The notes under the pieces: generated by a model
The model's input: only the letters and a program-made list of their open reading frames with translations
Database searches by the model: none
What the model was told of the DNA's origin: nothing
Origin: Ruminococcus albus AD2013
GTDB taxonomy: Bacteria; Bacillota; Clostridia; Oscillospirales; Ruminococcaceae
DNA length: 64,000 nt
Direction of reading: 5' to 3'
Assembly (NCBI RefSeq): GCF_000526775.1
Contig: NZ_JAGS01000001.1
Coordinates: forward strand, 2,046,001-2,110,000
Position numbers and translations under genes: made by a program
In this document: one piece after another, positions 35,161 to 43,048 of the stretch
How the letters are laid out: every line of letters begins with the position of its first letter
How positions within the stretch are numbered: position 1 is the first letter of the stretch

Positions 35161-35177
35161 ACAAGGAGGTAACAGGG

Positions 35178-35507
35178 ATGGACAAAACAACATCCATCAC
35201 AACAGTCAAAAAAGAAATGAAGCTTCAGGAATGGGTAGCACAGATCGAAGCGCAGCAGACAAGTGGGCTGACGATCAGGGAATGGTGCGCAGAAAACTGG
35301 ATCAAGCATTATGTTATTGCAAGGAAGAATTTTCTTTTCAGCTTTACCGAGAAGGGCGCACACGCAAGTACGGTGATCATGACGATGATCGAAACGGCTA
35401 AACGAAACGGTCTTGATGTGTACGGGTATCTTCTGCATCTGCTGACAGAGCTGCCGAAGTACGGTCATACTCCGACAAAAGAACAGCTTGAAGCTCTGAT
35501 GCCGTGA
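35178..35507 (+). pseudogene. IS66 remnant: tnpA start fused to tnpC end
   Basis: A 109-codon frame. Residues 14-50 (KLQEWVAQIEAQQTSGLTIREWCAENW, split) match the helix-turn-helix start of IS66 TnpA. Residues 58-109 (KGAHASTVIMTMIETAKRNGLD and LTELPKYG, ending LEALMP) match the last part of the IS66 transposase TnpC. The roughly 2 kb normally between them is gone, leaving an in-frame fusion. A good AAGGAGGTAACAGGG site remains, so a short DNA-binding peptide could still be made, but transposase activity is lost. Confidence 0.8.
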
Positions 35508-35699
35508 AGCGACAGCCTGCCGGTCTTTTACACGAAAAAAGTTTAGTCAGGTAGAGTCAGTTACAATACCGGAAATGAGGCAGATCACAGCAGATTCGCA
35601 AAGAGGGACTGGAATCTCTGTTCGTCTTTTATTCTTGGTGCTAAAGCTTTTTATCTCCCCCGGTAGAACCTGGGGTTATTTACGCTAAAGAACACAAAC

Positions 35700-37523
35700 A
35701 AAGGGGCTGTTGCAGCCCCAACAAAGAAAAAGACGCCTGACACACCAAAAAGGTAGTGCCAGGCGTCTCATTTTGTGGTATAATGTAATTGCAAATATAA
35801 CATCAAACCAACGAAAGGATTGTACCACAAAAATGAGAAATTGTCAAGTGCGTCTTAACATGAATTATGAGATCTACATCGAAGAAAGCTCACCTGTCAG
35901 AGTATTGAGCAATGTTATAGATGAGATCTATCAAAAAGAAGAATACACGATAGTAAGCAAGTGGAATGGCGCCATACCCGAGGATATCATGATGAAGATA
36001 CTCATCTACGGCTACATGAACGACTCTTTTTCAAGCCGTAAGATTGAACAGCTCTGCAAAAGGGATATCCATTTCATGTGGCTTCTCGATGGCTTTGGAG
36101 CTCCGGATCACAGCACTATCTCAAGATTTCGACAGAAAATGGGAGAACAGATTGAGCGTGTGTTTTACGCTGTTGTAAAGTATCTTTTGAATATGAAAGA
36201 GATAAGCGGTAAGAACCTGTTCATTGATGGCACCAAGATCGAAGCTAATGCAAACAGATATACATTCGTCTGGAAGAAGTCTGTATCCAAAAACGAACAG
36301 AAACTGCGAGTAAAACTGCCTGAGATACTTGATGAGATAAATTATGCTTATGGTGTGAGATTCCCCGAAAATACGCCAGTTTCGGATATGATCGGTACAC
36401 TTTCTTCACTTATGATAAAATTTGGTATTGAACGAGTTTACGGAAAAGGACATCATAAATCATCATATCAGAAAGCACTTGAAAAGCTGGAAGGATATCG
36501 CGATAAAATGGCACAGTATGACTATTACAACAGCCTTTTTGACGGAAGGAACAGCTTTTCAAAGACAGATACCGATGCAACATTCATGCACATGAAGGAA
36601 GACCATATGAGAAACGGTCAGCTGAAACCCGGATACAACATACAGGCAGCAGTGGAAGGCGAGTATATTGTAGGTATAGACGTTTCAAGCGAACGGAGCG
36701 ATGTAAATACGCTGATCCCGTTTCTGTCAAAGCTCAACGATCTGGAGCTGTTTGTATTGAAAAACATCATCTGTGATGCGGGTTATGAGAGCGAGGAGAA
36801 CTATCTTTATATCAGATCACATAACATGACCTCATACATAAAACCCGTAAATTATGAGCAGAGCAAAAAGCGGAATTATCGTACAAAATACGGCAGACCC
36901 GAGAATATGGAATACCACGAAATGGGCGATATTTTCGTATGCAAAGCCGGCAGGATACTTTGGAGAGTCGGGACTAAACACGAAAAAAGCAAGACGGGAT
37001 TCGTTTCCGAAAAAGCTATGTACAGATGTGAAAGCTGCGAAGGTTGTCCCTACAAACAGAACTGTACAAAAGCAAAAGGAAACAAGACGCTGTCTATATC
37101 GCATAAGTTCAAAGAACTGAGAACAGAAAGCCTGGAAAATATAACGACCGAATTCGGAAAACAGCTCAGAATGAACCGAAGCATACAGGCTGAAGGCGTA
37201 TTCGGAGTGCTGAAACAGGATCATGGCTTCAGAAGATTCCTGTGCAGGGGCAAAAATAACATCAGAACTGAGTTCCTTTTGCTGGGACTTGCATACAACA
37301 TAAAGAAGCATTTTGCTAAGATCTCAGAAAACCGACTTGGAATTTCTCTTTTTGAACTGAAAACGGCATAAAAACAAATAGAACAAAACACCCCCGAGTC
37401 CTCTTTTTTGAAGAGGGCTTGGGGGTGTGCGCACTGAAACAGCTTATTTCACCAGTAAATATGTTTTTTTACTCTGATGTTCGGATATGGTTAGAGGGTG
37501 CTGCGATTGCAACACCCCCTTTT
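35700..37523 (+). mobile_element. IS1182-type insertion sequence, copy 1
   Basis: About 1.82 kb bounded by imperfect inverted ends AAAGGGGCTGTTGCA (35700-35714) and, on the other side, the complement of AAAGGGGGTGTTGCA (37509-37523). Inside are a subterminal hairpin GACGCCTG...CAGGCGTC with T-rich flank, a promoter-like TATAAT, the transposase gene and a strong hairpin ACACCCCCGAGTCCTC / GAGGGCTTGGGGGTGT near the right end. Exact ends are uncertain by a few bases. Confidence 0.85.
35833..37371 (+). CDS. IS1182-family transposase, copy 1
   Basis: 512 residues from ATG 35833; the open frame extends upstream into non-coding IS sequence. The N-terminal DUF772-type domain (MMKILIYGYMNDSFSSRKIEQLC, split) with HSTISRFRQ precedes the DDE catalytic core: FIDGTKIEANA (first Asp), ICDAGYESEENY (second Asp) and QAEGVFGVLKQDHGFRRF (Glu). 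A cysteine cluster CESCEGCPYKQNC sits between. Intact and apparently functional. Differs from copy 2 mainly in a short block (RDKMAQYDYY here, QQKIQQYEQY there). Confidence 0.94.
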   Translation: MRNCQVRLNMNYEIYIEESSPVRVLSNVIDEIYQKEEYTIVSKWNGAIPEDIMMKILIYGYMNDSFSSRKIEQLCKRDIHFMWLLDGFGAPDHSTISRFRQKMGEQIERVFYAVVKYLLNMKEISGKNLFIDGTKIEANANRYTFVWKKSVSKNEQKLRVKLPEILDEINYAYGVRFPENTPVSDMIGTLSSLMIKFGIERVYGKGHHKSSYQKALEKLEGYRDKMAQYDYYNSLFDGRNSFSKTDTDATFMHMKEDHMRNGQLKPGYNIQAAVEGEYIVGIDVSSERSDVNTLIPFLSKLNDLELFVLKNIICDAGYESEENYLYIRSHNMTSYIKPVNYEQSKKRNYRTKYGRPENMEYHEMGDIFVCKAGRILWRVGTKHEKSKTGFVSEKAMYRCESCEGCPYKQNCTKAKGNKTLSISHKFKELRTESLENITTEFGKQLRMNRSIQAEGVFGVLKQDHGFRRFLCRGKNNIRTEFLLLGLAYNIKKHFAKISENRLGISLFELKTA

Positions 37524-37539
37524 ATCTGGAGTCTAAGTA

Positions 37540-38040
37540 CTATTTTTGATAAATCTTAATGTCCTCTTCCTCTGTTTCAAAGCTATACGTATATAGTGCA
37601 ATCCGATTAGATTTCACATAGTGAGTAACGTAATCATCCATTTTAAAATAATTTTTGTTTTCTTCAAAGTATATTGGAAACTTGAAATCAGCAATCATAA
37701 AATTTAATGCAATATAATCAGCACCATTGTTTTCGGCATCTTCCATAATTTTATTCTGATCAATATAATCTTTGATCATAGTTTTCATTTCTTGCTGAGA
37801 TATAGAGTGATTTTGTATAAAATAATACTTTTCATATCTCATATGGTTTCCACTTTTCCAAAACATAGATGTTCCTGGTATCTCAAAAATGTTTTCTTTA
37901 GATCTGTCATAATGAACATGATCATATATAATCATTACTGGTAAAAAAACTATAAGAAAAACTACTCCTACTATAAGTATTTTCTTTAGTTTTTTTTCAT
38001 TAAAACTCACCCTCAAAAGGCACATAATAGTCATATACAT
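37540..38040 (-). CDS. Small membrane-anchored protein downstream of the DUF3289 gene (start disrupted)
   Basis: 166-codon frame, AT-rich, with one membrane helix (KKLKKILIVGVVFLIVFLP, about 16-34) and a polar exported domain ending EEEDIKIYQK. No family recognised. Its frame has no good ribosome site. However ATG 38000, in another frame, sits just after AGGGTGAG and overlaps the upstream stop (TAATG); it is followed by eight A residues. With nine A residues it would read MKKKLKKILIVG directly into this frame. So the natural gene probably spans 37540-38000, and either the tract slips, the gene is mutated, or the sequence has a homopolymer error. Candidate immunity or accessory partner of the upstream protein. 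Confidence 0.6.
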   Translation of the reverse strand: MYMTIMCLLRVSFNEKKLKKILIVGVVFLIVFLPVMIIYDHVHYDRSKENIFEIPGTSMFWKSGNHMRYEKYYFIQNHSISQQEMKTMIKDYIDQNKIMEDAENNGADYIALNFMIADFKFPIYFEENKNYFKMDDYVTHYVKSNRIALYTYSFETEEEDIKIYQK

Positions 38041-39877
38041 TTATAAATGGTTTATACTTGCCATTAAATGCATCATAATGCTGTAACACAAACCAAGCTC
38101 TAAAGCCAGCTAGATTAACATATATTTTTTCGACATCAGGTTGATCCAAACCAAAGTGGTCATATAATTGAAAATGTAATACTCCATTATACGAATTACC
38201 ATTTACTTCAATTGAATCTATGTTAACACTACTTCCCCATAAATCATTGATACTTAATGTCATACCACCAAACAAATAGCCCCAGTCATCTTTTGAAAAT
38301 GCAATATTACTCTTTCCAGTATTTTCAATTATGTTTTGCATAGCTCTTTTAGCTTGAACAATATCTCCGTTGTTTAATTCTATTTGTTTGCAGAATTCAC
38401 TTTTTACAGTCTTCACATATTCTTGTACTTGATCATCTTTGTATATTTTTTCTTTAAGCTTAGGAGAAGTATAGCAAGGCAATGATACTATTCCATCATT
38501 TGTCTGTATATTAATACTTTTCCCAGTTCCATTGATAAATTTATCAATAAGATCAGATACTATTTCACGGCCTTCTCCTGAAATTGCAAACATATCCATT
38601 AAGCCACTAAAGTCACTACATAAATAGTCCTCAGAAGAGTCAATTTGGTATTTAAATTGTTTATCGATATTCATCATCTGATCTGAACTATAATCATTTA
38701 TTGTCAGGTCATCAGCAATTTCACCATCTGTGTATCCAATTCCAATTTTATGTGGTGATTGATATAATAATCCGTTTATTGAATCGTAATTTGTTGGATC
38801 AATATCTATTTTATCATTAAATCCATCCCCATCCGTATCCGGAGAATCAGCAGGAATGGTGATCGTCACAGCATGTCTGATAGCGTTAGCTGTATCCCAT
38901 TTGCCGTTTACTCTTGCAGCGATCGCTACCTTGTATGTTGTGCCTGGTTTAAGAGTCTTGGGGGTAATGTAAGAGTTGGTAGTGATGTTCTGAGTCTGGG
39001 TTCTCCACTTACCTGCATAGAAAATAGCAATGCTGTATCTGTCAGCATTTTTTACTCTATCCCATGTAAATCTTCCCTGATGATACTTATCGTTGTATTC
39101 AAACTTGATATTAGTCGGATATGTTCGAGTCTGAGCGTAATTCTTCGATTTGACGATGTAAACACCATTAGCCTCATCTTTGATAAGTTGAACATTATCA
39201 CCGAGAGTCAAACATTTTGTATTAATTGGTTCGCCGTCCTCTATATTTGAAGCTTCTACATATGTGTTATTTCCTTTAATTGTAAGACTTGTGCTATTAT
39301 TTCCAGCGATACCAGAGTAACAGTTATCAACTATTACCCGGCTGTTTTCTATAACGATTTTGCCAGCAGTTCCAATCGAATATGAATACCAGTTAGTTTT
39401 CTTGTATATGTCATTAACATTTATATCACAACCGTTTTGTATTTTAATGTTATTTCCATATGAAATAATGCCACCATCATAACCTTTTACTGAAACCTTA
39501 AAGTTGTCAAGAATGAGATCTGTACCATGGCACCATATAGCTAGTTCATCGGATAGATTGCTGTTCTTGGTCATATTAAGTGTTCCTGTCATTGTTATAC
39601 TTTCCTTTGCAAGTATAGCAGACCACCAAGATGAATCTTTAGTTTCGCCTTTGATCTCCTTAGGGTTGTCAAAGGTGAGAAGATGAATGGAAGGATCATA
39701 CTTAACGGAACCTCCGTCTGAAAGTATGTCGTTCTTGTTCTCACTTGTTACCTGAGTGCTGCCGATCCATATCTGGTATGTAGTTGGGGTATCGGCTGCA
39801 AAGGCAGTAACAGGAAGCTGTGCAAAGCTGATCATAGCCACTGAAGCAACAGTCAAGATCTTTGATTTTCTCTTCAT
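38000..39877 (-). CDS. Secreted FN3 / calcium-repeat protein with C-terminal DUF3289-like domain
   Basis: 625 residues. Signal peptide (1-28, ending AFAAD), then an N-terminal beta-helix-like region (about 40-240) with repeated (S/T)LTIKGN-type strands, a fibronectin III domain (about 262-340; FTWDRVKNADRYSIAIFY, TLKPGTTYKVAIAARVNGKW), a thrombospondin-3-like calcium motif DTDGDGFNDKIDIDPTN (about 350), then a C-terminal domain (about 400-625). The latter has GGMTLSINDLWGSSVNIDSIEV (split), YDHFGLDQPDVEKI and FRAWFVLQHYDAF with KPFINVYDY, matching DUF3289 proteins I know from enterobacteria. The layout (secretion, adhesive modules, variable C-terminal domain, small membrane partner) resembles a polymorphic toxin, but activity is unknown. 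Markedly AT-rich: likely acquired. Confidence 0.75.
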   Translation of the reverse strand: MKRKSKILTVASVAMISFAQLPVTAFAADTPTTYQIWIGSTQVTSENKNDILSDGGSVKYDPSIHLLTFDNPKEIKGETKDSSWWSAILAKESITMTGTLNMTKNSNLSDELAIWCHGTDLILDNFKVSVKGYDGGIISYGNNIKIQNGCDINVNDIYKKTNWYSYSIGTAGKIVIENSRVIVDNCYSGIAGNNSTSLTIKGNNTYVEASNIEDGEPINTKCLTLGDNVQLIKDEANGVYIVKSKNYAQTRTYPTNIKFEYNDKYHQGRFTWDRVKNADRYSIAIFYAGKWRTQTQNITTNSYITPKTLKPGTTYKVAIAARVNGKWDTANAIRHAVTITIPADSPDTDGDGFNDKIDIDPTNYDSINGLLYQSPHKIGIGYTDGEIADDLTINDYSSDQMMNIDKQFKYQIDSSEDYLCSDFSGLMDMFAISGEGREIVSDLIDKFINGTGKSINIQTNDGIVSLPCYTSPKLKEKIYKDDQVQEYVKTVKSEFCKQIELNNGDIVQAKRAMQNIIENTGKSNIAFSKDDWGYLFGGMTLSINDLWGSSVNIDSIEVNGNSYNGVLHFQLYDHFGLDQPDVEKIYVNLAGFRAWFVLQHYDAFNGKYKPFINVYDYYVPFEGEF

Positions 39878-39905
39878 AATTTTTCTTTCCTTTCTGTCTT
39901 ATCTG

Positions 39906-39936
39906 TTAAGTAAACTTAGTTAAATTGTTTACTTAA
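39906..39936. promoter_or_regulatory. Inverted repeat, probable operator of the DUF3289 gene
   Basis: Perfect ten-base arms TTAAGTAAAC and GTTTACTTAA separated by 11 bases, nested within a wider ATCTGTTAA / TTAACAGAT pair (39901 and 39945). It covers the expected transcription start, as expected for a repressor site. Confidence 0.6.
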
Positions 39937-39941
39937 ATATT

Positions 39942-39970
39942 ATTTTAACAGATAATCATTTATTTGTCAA
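39942..39970 (-). promoter_or_regulatory. Promoter of the DUF3289 gene
   Basis: Minus-strand TTGACA, 17 bases, TAAAAT, 64 bases before the ATG. Confidence 0.75.
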
Positions 39971-40165
39971 TAGAATTAACGCAGAATTTATATAGTTGTT
40001 GTAGATTATGTGGATATACTATAGCGGAAAGAAGAACAGGAACATCATGTGAGATGTAGCTATGATAGTTTCACCATTCTCGTGAATATTTAGAAGTTCA
40101 CTTGTATGGTTTTCAAATACCTTGGCAATCTTCTATTAAGAGATTTCACCTTAGGCGATTTTATA
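39971..40165. other. AT-rich intergenic stretch left of the IS66 end
   Basis: No gene or clear signal seen between the DUF3289 promoter and the GTAAGCG end at 40166. Confidence 0.5.
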
Positions 40166-40190
40166 GTAAGCGTATAACCCCCCGCATCAT

Positions 40191-40225
40191 AAAAGCAAAC
40201 AGCCGGGCAGATAACACCCGGCTGT
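40191..40225 (-). terminator. Terminator of the IS66 passenger gene
   Basis: Minus-strand nine-base stem ACAGCCGGG / CCCGGCTGT with a nine-base loop, followed by TTGCTTTTATG. Confidence 0.75.
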
Positions 40226-40229
40226 AACA

Positions 40230-40769
40230 TCATATTCTGGCTTTGATTTCTCCATTTCTCTTTGCGTCCATGTATATTTCTTTGAAATCAGCTTTGCTGT
40301 TAGGACCGAATATGATCGGAATAACAGATACAAGTCCATCGGAAATGATCGCATTTTTAAATGGCAGAAGCGTTGCATCAAGCAAAGTTGGCATCGGTAC
40401 ATTTGTCAGCATTTCCTCCCAACTGCTGACAATGCCGTTTACAAGAAAAACAGAATTGTCATCGATCGAAATAAATACCGATCCCTTTTTCAAATGTCGC
40501 TCAATGATAAATCTGCCGGTGATGCACCCTTTCCAGCTTTTAAGTATCTCCATGTGTTCTTCGGGCAGATCCGATCGCTCAAGATAATCATCAATGATCC
40601 ATGTCCGTTCCCACAAAAAGTGGGCAACCTCCACAGCATCCTGTGGGTCGATCATTCCTTGCCCGAAATAATCTTCCTCAGGAAGTATATGATATTCTCT
40701 GTTCACATAGTCAAGCAGTGGAAAAAACAGTTCATAAAACAGCTTTGCATCTTCATTACTAAGTTTCAT
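40230..40769 (-). CDS. Unknown protein, probable IS66 passenger
   Basis: 179 residues, acidic, no signal or membrane segment. It opens MKLSNEDAKLFYELFFPLL and contains DYVNREYHILPEEDYFG, HFLWERTWIIDDYL and RFIIERHLKKGSVFIS. I do not recognise a named family. Its ATG overlaps the tnpC stop by 11 bases, and a terminal repeat follows its terminator, so it lies inside the element and is translated by coupling to the transposase. It could assist the element or be cargo. Confidence 0.7.
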   Translation of the reverse strand: MKLSNEDAKLFYELFFPLLDYVNREYHILPEEDYFGQGMIDPQDAVEVAHFLWERTWIIDDYLERSDLPEEHMEILKSWKGCITGRFIIERHLKKGSVFISIDDNSVFLVNGIVSSWEEMLTNVPMPTLLDATLLPFKNAIISDGLVSVIPIIFGPNSKADFKEIYMDAKRNGEIKARI

Positions 40770-40989
40770 TTTCTTCCCTCCATGGTAATAATATCGTTTC
40801 CGCAGGCTGTGAAAACAGCTCGGTCAGGTATTTCTCCGCATCAAGACCATTAGCTTGCGCAGTTGAAATTATCGAATACAGCACCGCGCTCGCTTTCGCT
40901 CCGTTGGCTGTGTTGCTGAATAGCCAGTTGCGTCTGCCGACAGCAAACGGTCTTATCGCATTCTCAGCCCTGTTGTTGTCAATAGGAAG
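40759..40989 (-). pseudogene. IS66 transposase (tnpC), C-terminal fragment
   Basis: Open frame of 76 codons from the break at 40989 to TAG at 40759. It reads LPIDNNRAENAIRPFAVGRR (the segment holding the catalytic Glu) then NWLFSNTANGAKASAVLYSI and the PF13817-like tail ending LLPWREENET. No start: the 5' part of the gene is gone. Confidence 0.88.
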
Positions 40990-41170
40990 TAAGCGTATAA
41001 TTCTTGCATCATAAAGCTGAATTCTCTGAGATTTAATCAGAGGATTTTTTTTTGACGAATTCTATCTTTTTAAAAATCGTTTTTTTAATCATTATTCATT
41101 TTTTTATTTTAACTAAATTTTCTTATATAATATTTCATGAGGTCAAAAGTCAGACTTCGGATAGTAAAAC
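40989..41170. other. Second IS66-type end plus AT-rich spacer
   Basis: GTAAGCGTATAATTCTTGCATCATAAA at 40989 (described in parts: GTAAGCGTATAA, then GCATCATAAA) repeats the 40166 end in the same orientation. It is followed by a hairpin CTCTGA / TCAGAG with ten T residues (41024-41054, plus-strand terminator) and AT-rich DNA up to the IS1182 end. No gene. Confidence 0.55.
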
Positions 41171-42990
41171 AAAGGGGGTGTTGCAATCGCAGCACCCTCT
41201 AACCATATCCGAACATCAGAGTAAAAAAACATATTTACTGGTGAAATAAGCTGTTTCAGTGCGCACACCCCCAAGCCCTCTTCAAAAAAGAGGACTCGGG
41301 GGTGTAATGTTCTGCTGGTTTTATGCTGATTTCAGTTCAAAAAGAGAAATTCCAAGTCGGTTTTCTGAGATCTTAGCAAAAAGCTTCTTTATGTTGTATG
41401 CAAGTCCCAGCAAAAGGAACTCAGTTCTGATGTTATTTTTCCCCCTGCACAGGAATCTTCTGAAGCCATGATCCTGTTTCAGTACTCCGAATACGCCTTC
41501 AGCCTGTATGCTTCGGTTCATTCTGAGCTGTTTTCCGAATTCGGTCGTTATATTTTCCAGGCTTTCTGTTCTCAGTTCTTTGAACTTATGCGATATAGAC
41601 AGCGTCTTGTTTCCTTTTGCTTTTGTACAGTTCTGTTTGTAGGGACAACCTTCGCAGCTTTCACATCTGTACATAGCTTTTTCGGAAACGAATCCCGTCT
41701 TGCTTTTTTCGTGTTTAGTCCCGACTCTCCAAAGTATCCTGCCGGCTTTGCATACGAAAATATCGCCCATTTCGTGGTATTCCATATTCTCGGGTCTGCC
41801 GTATTTTGTACGATAATTCCGCTTTTTGCTCTGCTCATAATTTACGGGTTTTATGTATGAGGTCATGTTATGTGATCTGAGATAAAGATAGTTCTCCTCG
41901 CTCTCATAACCCGCATCACAGATGATGTTTTTCAATACAAACAGCTCCAGATCGTTGAGCTTTGACAGAAACGGGATCAGCGTATTTACATCGCTCCGTT
42001 CGCTTGAAACGTCTATACCTACAATATACTCGCCTTCCACTGCTGCCTGTATGTTGTATCCGGGTTTCAGCTGACCGTTTCTCATATGGTCTTCCTTCAT
42101 GTGCATGAATGTTGCATCGGTATCTGTCTTTGAAAAGCTGTTTCTTCCGTCAAAAAGGCTGTTATATTGTTCGTACTGCTGTATTTTCTGCTGATATCCC
42201 TCAAGCTTTTCAAGTGCTTTCTGATATACTGATTTATGATGTCCTTTTCCGTAAACTCGTTCAATACCAAATTTTATCATAAGTGAAGAAAGTGTACCGA
42301 TCATATCCGAAACTGGCGTATTTTCGGGGAATCTCACACCATAAGCATAATTTATCTCATCAAGTATCTCAGGCAGTTTTGCTCGCAGTTTCTGTTCGTT
42401 TTTGGATACAGACTTCTTCCAGACGAATGTATATCTGTTTGCATTAGCTTCGATCTTGGTGCCATCAATGAACAGGTTCTTACCGCTTATCTCTTTCATA
42501 TTCAAAAGATACTTTACAACAGCGTAAAACACACGATCGATCTGTTCTCCCATTTTCTGTCGAAATCTTGAGATAGTGCTGTGATCCGGAGCTCCAAAGC
42601 CATCGAGAAGCCACATGAAATGGATATCCCTTTTGCAGAGCTGTTCAATCTTACGGCTTGAAAAAGAGTCGTTCATGTAGCCGTAGATGAGTATCTTCAT
42701 CATGATATCCTCGGGTATGGCGCCATTCCACTTGCTTACTATCGTGTATTCTTCTTTTTGATAGATCTCATCTATAACATTGCTCAATACTCTGACAGGT
42801 GAGCTTTCTTCGATGTAGATCTCATAATTCATGTTAAGACGCACTTGACAATTTCTCATTTTTGTGGTACAATCCTTTCGTTGGTTTGATGTTATATTTG
42901 CAATTACATTATACCACAAAATGAGACGCCTGGCACTACCTTTTTGGTGTGTCAGGCGTCTTTTTCTTTGTTGGGGCTGCAACAGCCCCC
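41171..42990 (-). mobile_element. IS1182-type insertion sequence, copy 2 (inverted)
   Basis: About 1.82 kb, opposite orientation to copy 1. The right terminal sequence AAAGGGGGTGTTGCA is at 41171-41185 and the other end reads TGCAACAGCCCC near 42978-42989. Sequence is nearly identical to copy 1 outside a short divergent block in the transposase gene. Confidence 0.85.
41321..42859 (-). CDS. IS1182-family transposase, copy 2
   Basis: 512 residues from ATG 42859, matching the start chosen for copy 1. All catalytic motifs (FIDGTKIEANA, ICDAGYESEENY, QAEGVFGVLKQDHGF) and the cysteine cluster are intact. Compared with copy 1 there are isolated changes (E to D, V to A, I to L, H to L, T to S) and one dense cluster, GYQQKIQQYEQYN in place of GYRDKMAQYDYYN, which suggests a recombination tract. 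Likely active. Confidence 0.94.
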   Translation of the reverse strand: MRNCQVRLNMNYEIYIEESSPVRVLSNVIDEIYQKEEYTIVSKWNGAIPEDIMMKILIYGYMNDSFSSRKIEQLCKRDIHFMWLLDGFGAPDHSTISRFRQKMGEQIDRVFYAVVKYLLNMKEISGKNLFIDGTKIEANANRYTFVWKKSVSKNEQKLRAKLPEILDEINYAYGVRFPENTPVSDMIGTLSSLMIKFGIERVYGKGHHKSVYQKALEKLEGYQQKIQQYEQYNSLFDGRNSFSKTDTDATFMHMKEDHMRNGQLKPGYNIQAAVEGEYIVGIDVSSERSDVNTLIPFLSKLNDLELFVLKNIICDAGYESEENYLYLRSHNMTSYIKPVNYEQSKKRNYRTKYGRPENMEYHEMGDIFVCKAGRILWRVGTKHEKSKTGFVSEKAMYRCESCEGCPYKQNCTKAKGNKTLSISHKFKELRTESLENITTEFGKQLRMNRSIQAEGVFGVLKQDHGFRRFLCRGKNNIRTEFLLLGLAYNIKKLFAKISENRLGISLFELKSA

Positions 42991-43021
42991 TCAATAATAA
43001 TCATATATTTTCTTATATACC

Positions 43022-43048
43022 CAGCCCAAAGGGGCTGTTTATTTTTTT
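43022..43048 (+). terminator. Hairpin with T-run beside the prfB stop
   Basis: CAGCCC-AAAG-GGGCTG followed by TTTATTTTTTT on the plus strand. It would stop transcription coming from the IS side before it runs antisense into prfB. Confidence 0.6.

Larger units (their letters stand above)
40166..40989 (-). mobile_element. Truncated IS66-family element with passenger gene
   Basis: The left edge GTAAGCGTATAACC at 40166 fits an IS66 terminal repeat. Inside are a terminator, an unknown gene and the last 76 codons of tnpC, which break off at 40989 exactly where a second GTAAGCG end begins. The remainder of tnpA, tnpB and tnpC is missing. Confidence 0.7.

Noticed and set aside
41468..41860. 130-codon plus-strand frame
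   Set aside because: Antisense to transposase copy 2; the same shadow frame appears in copy 1.
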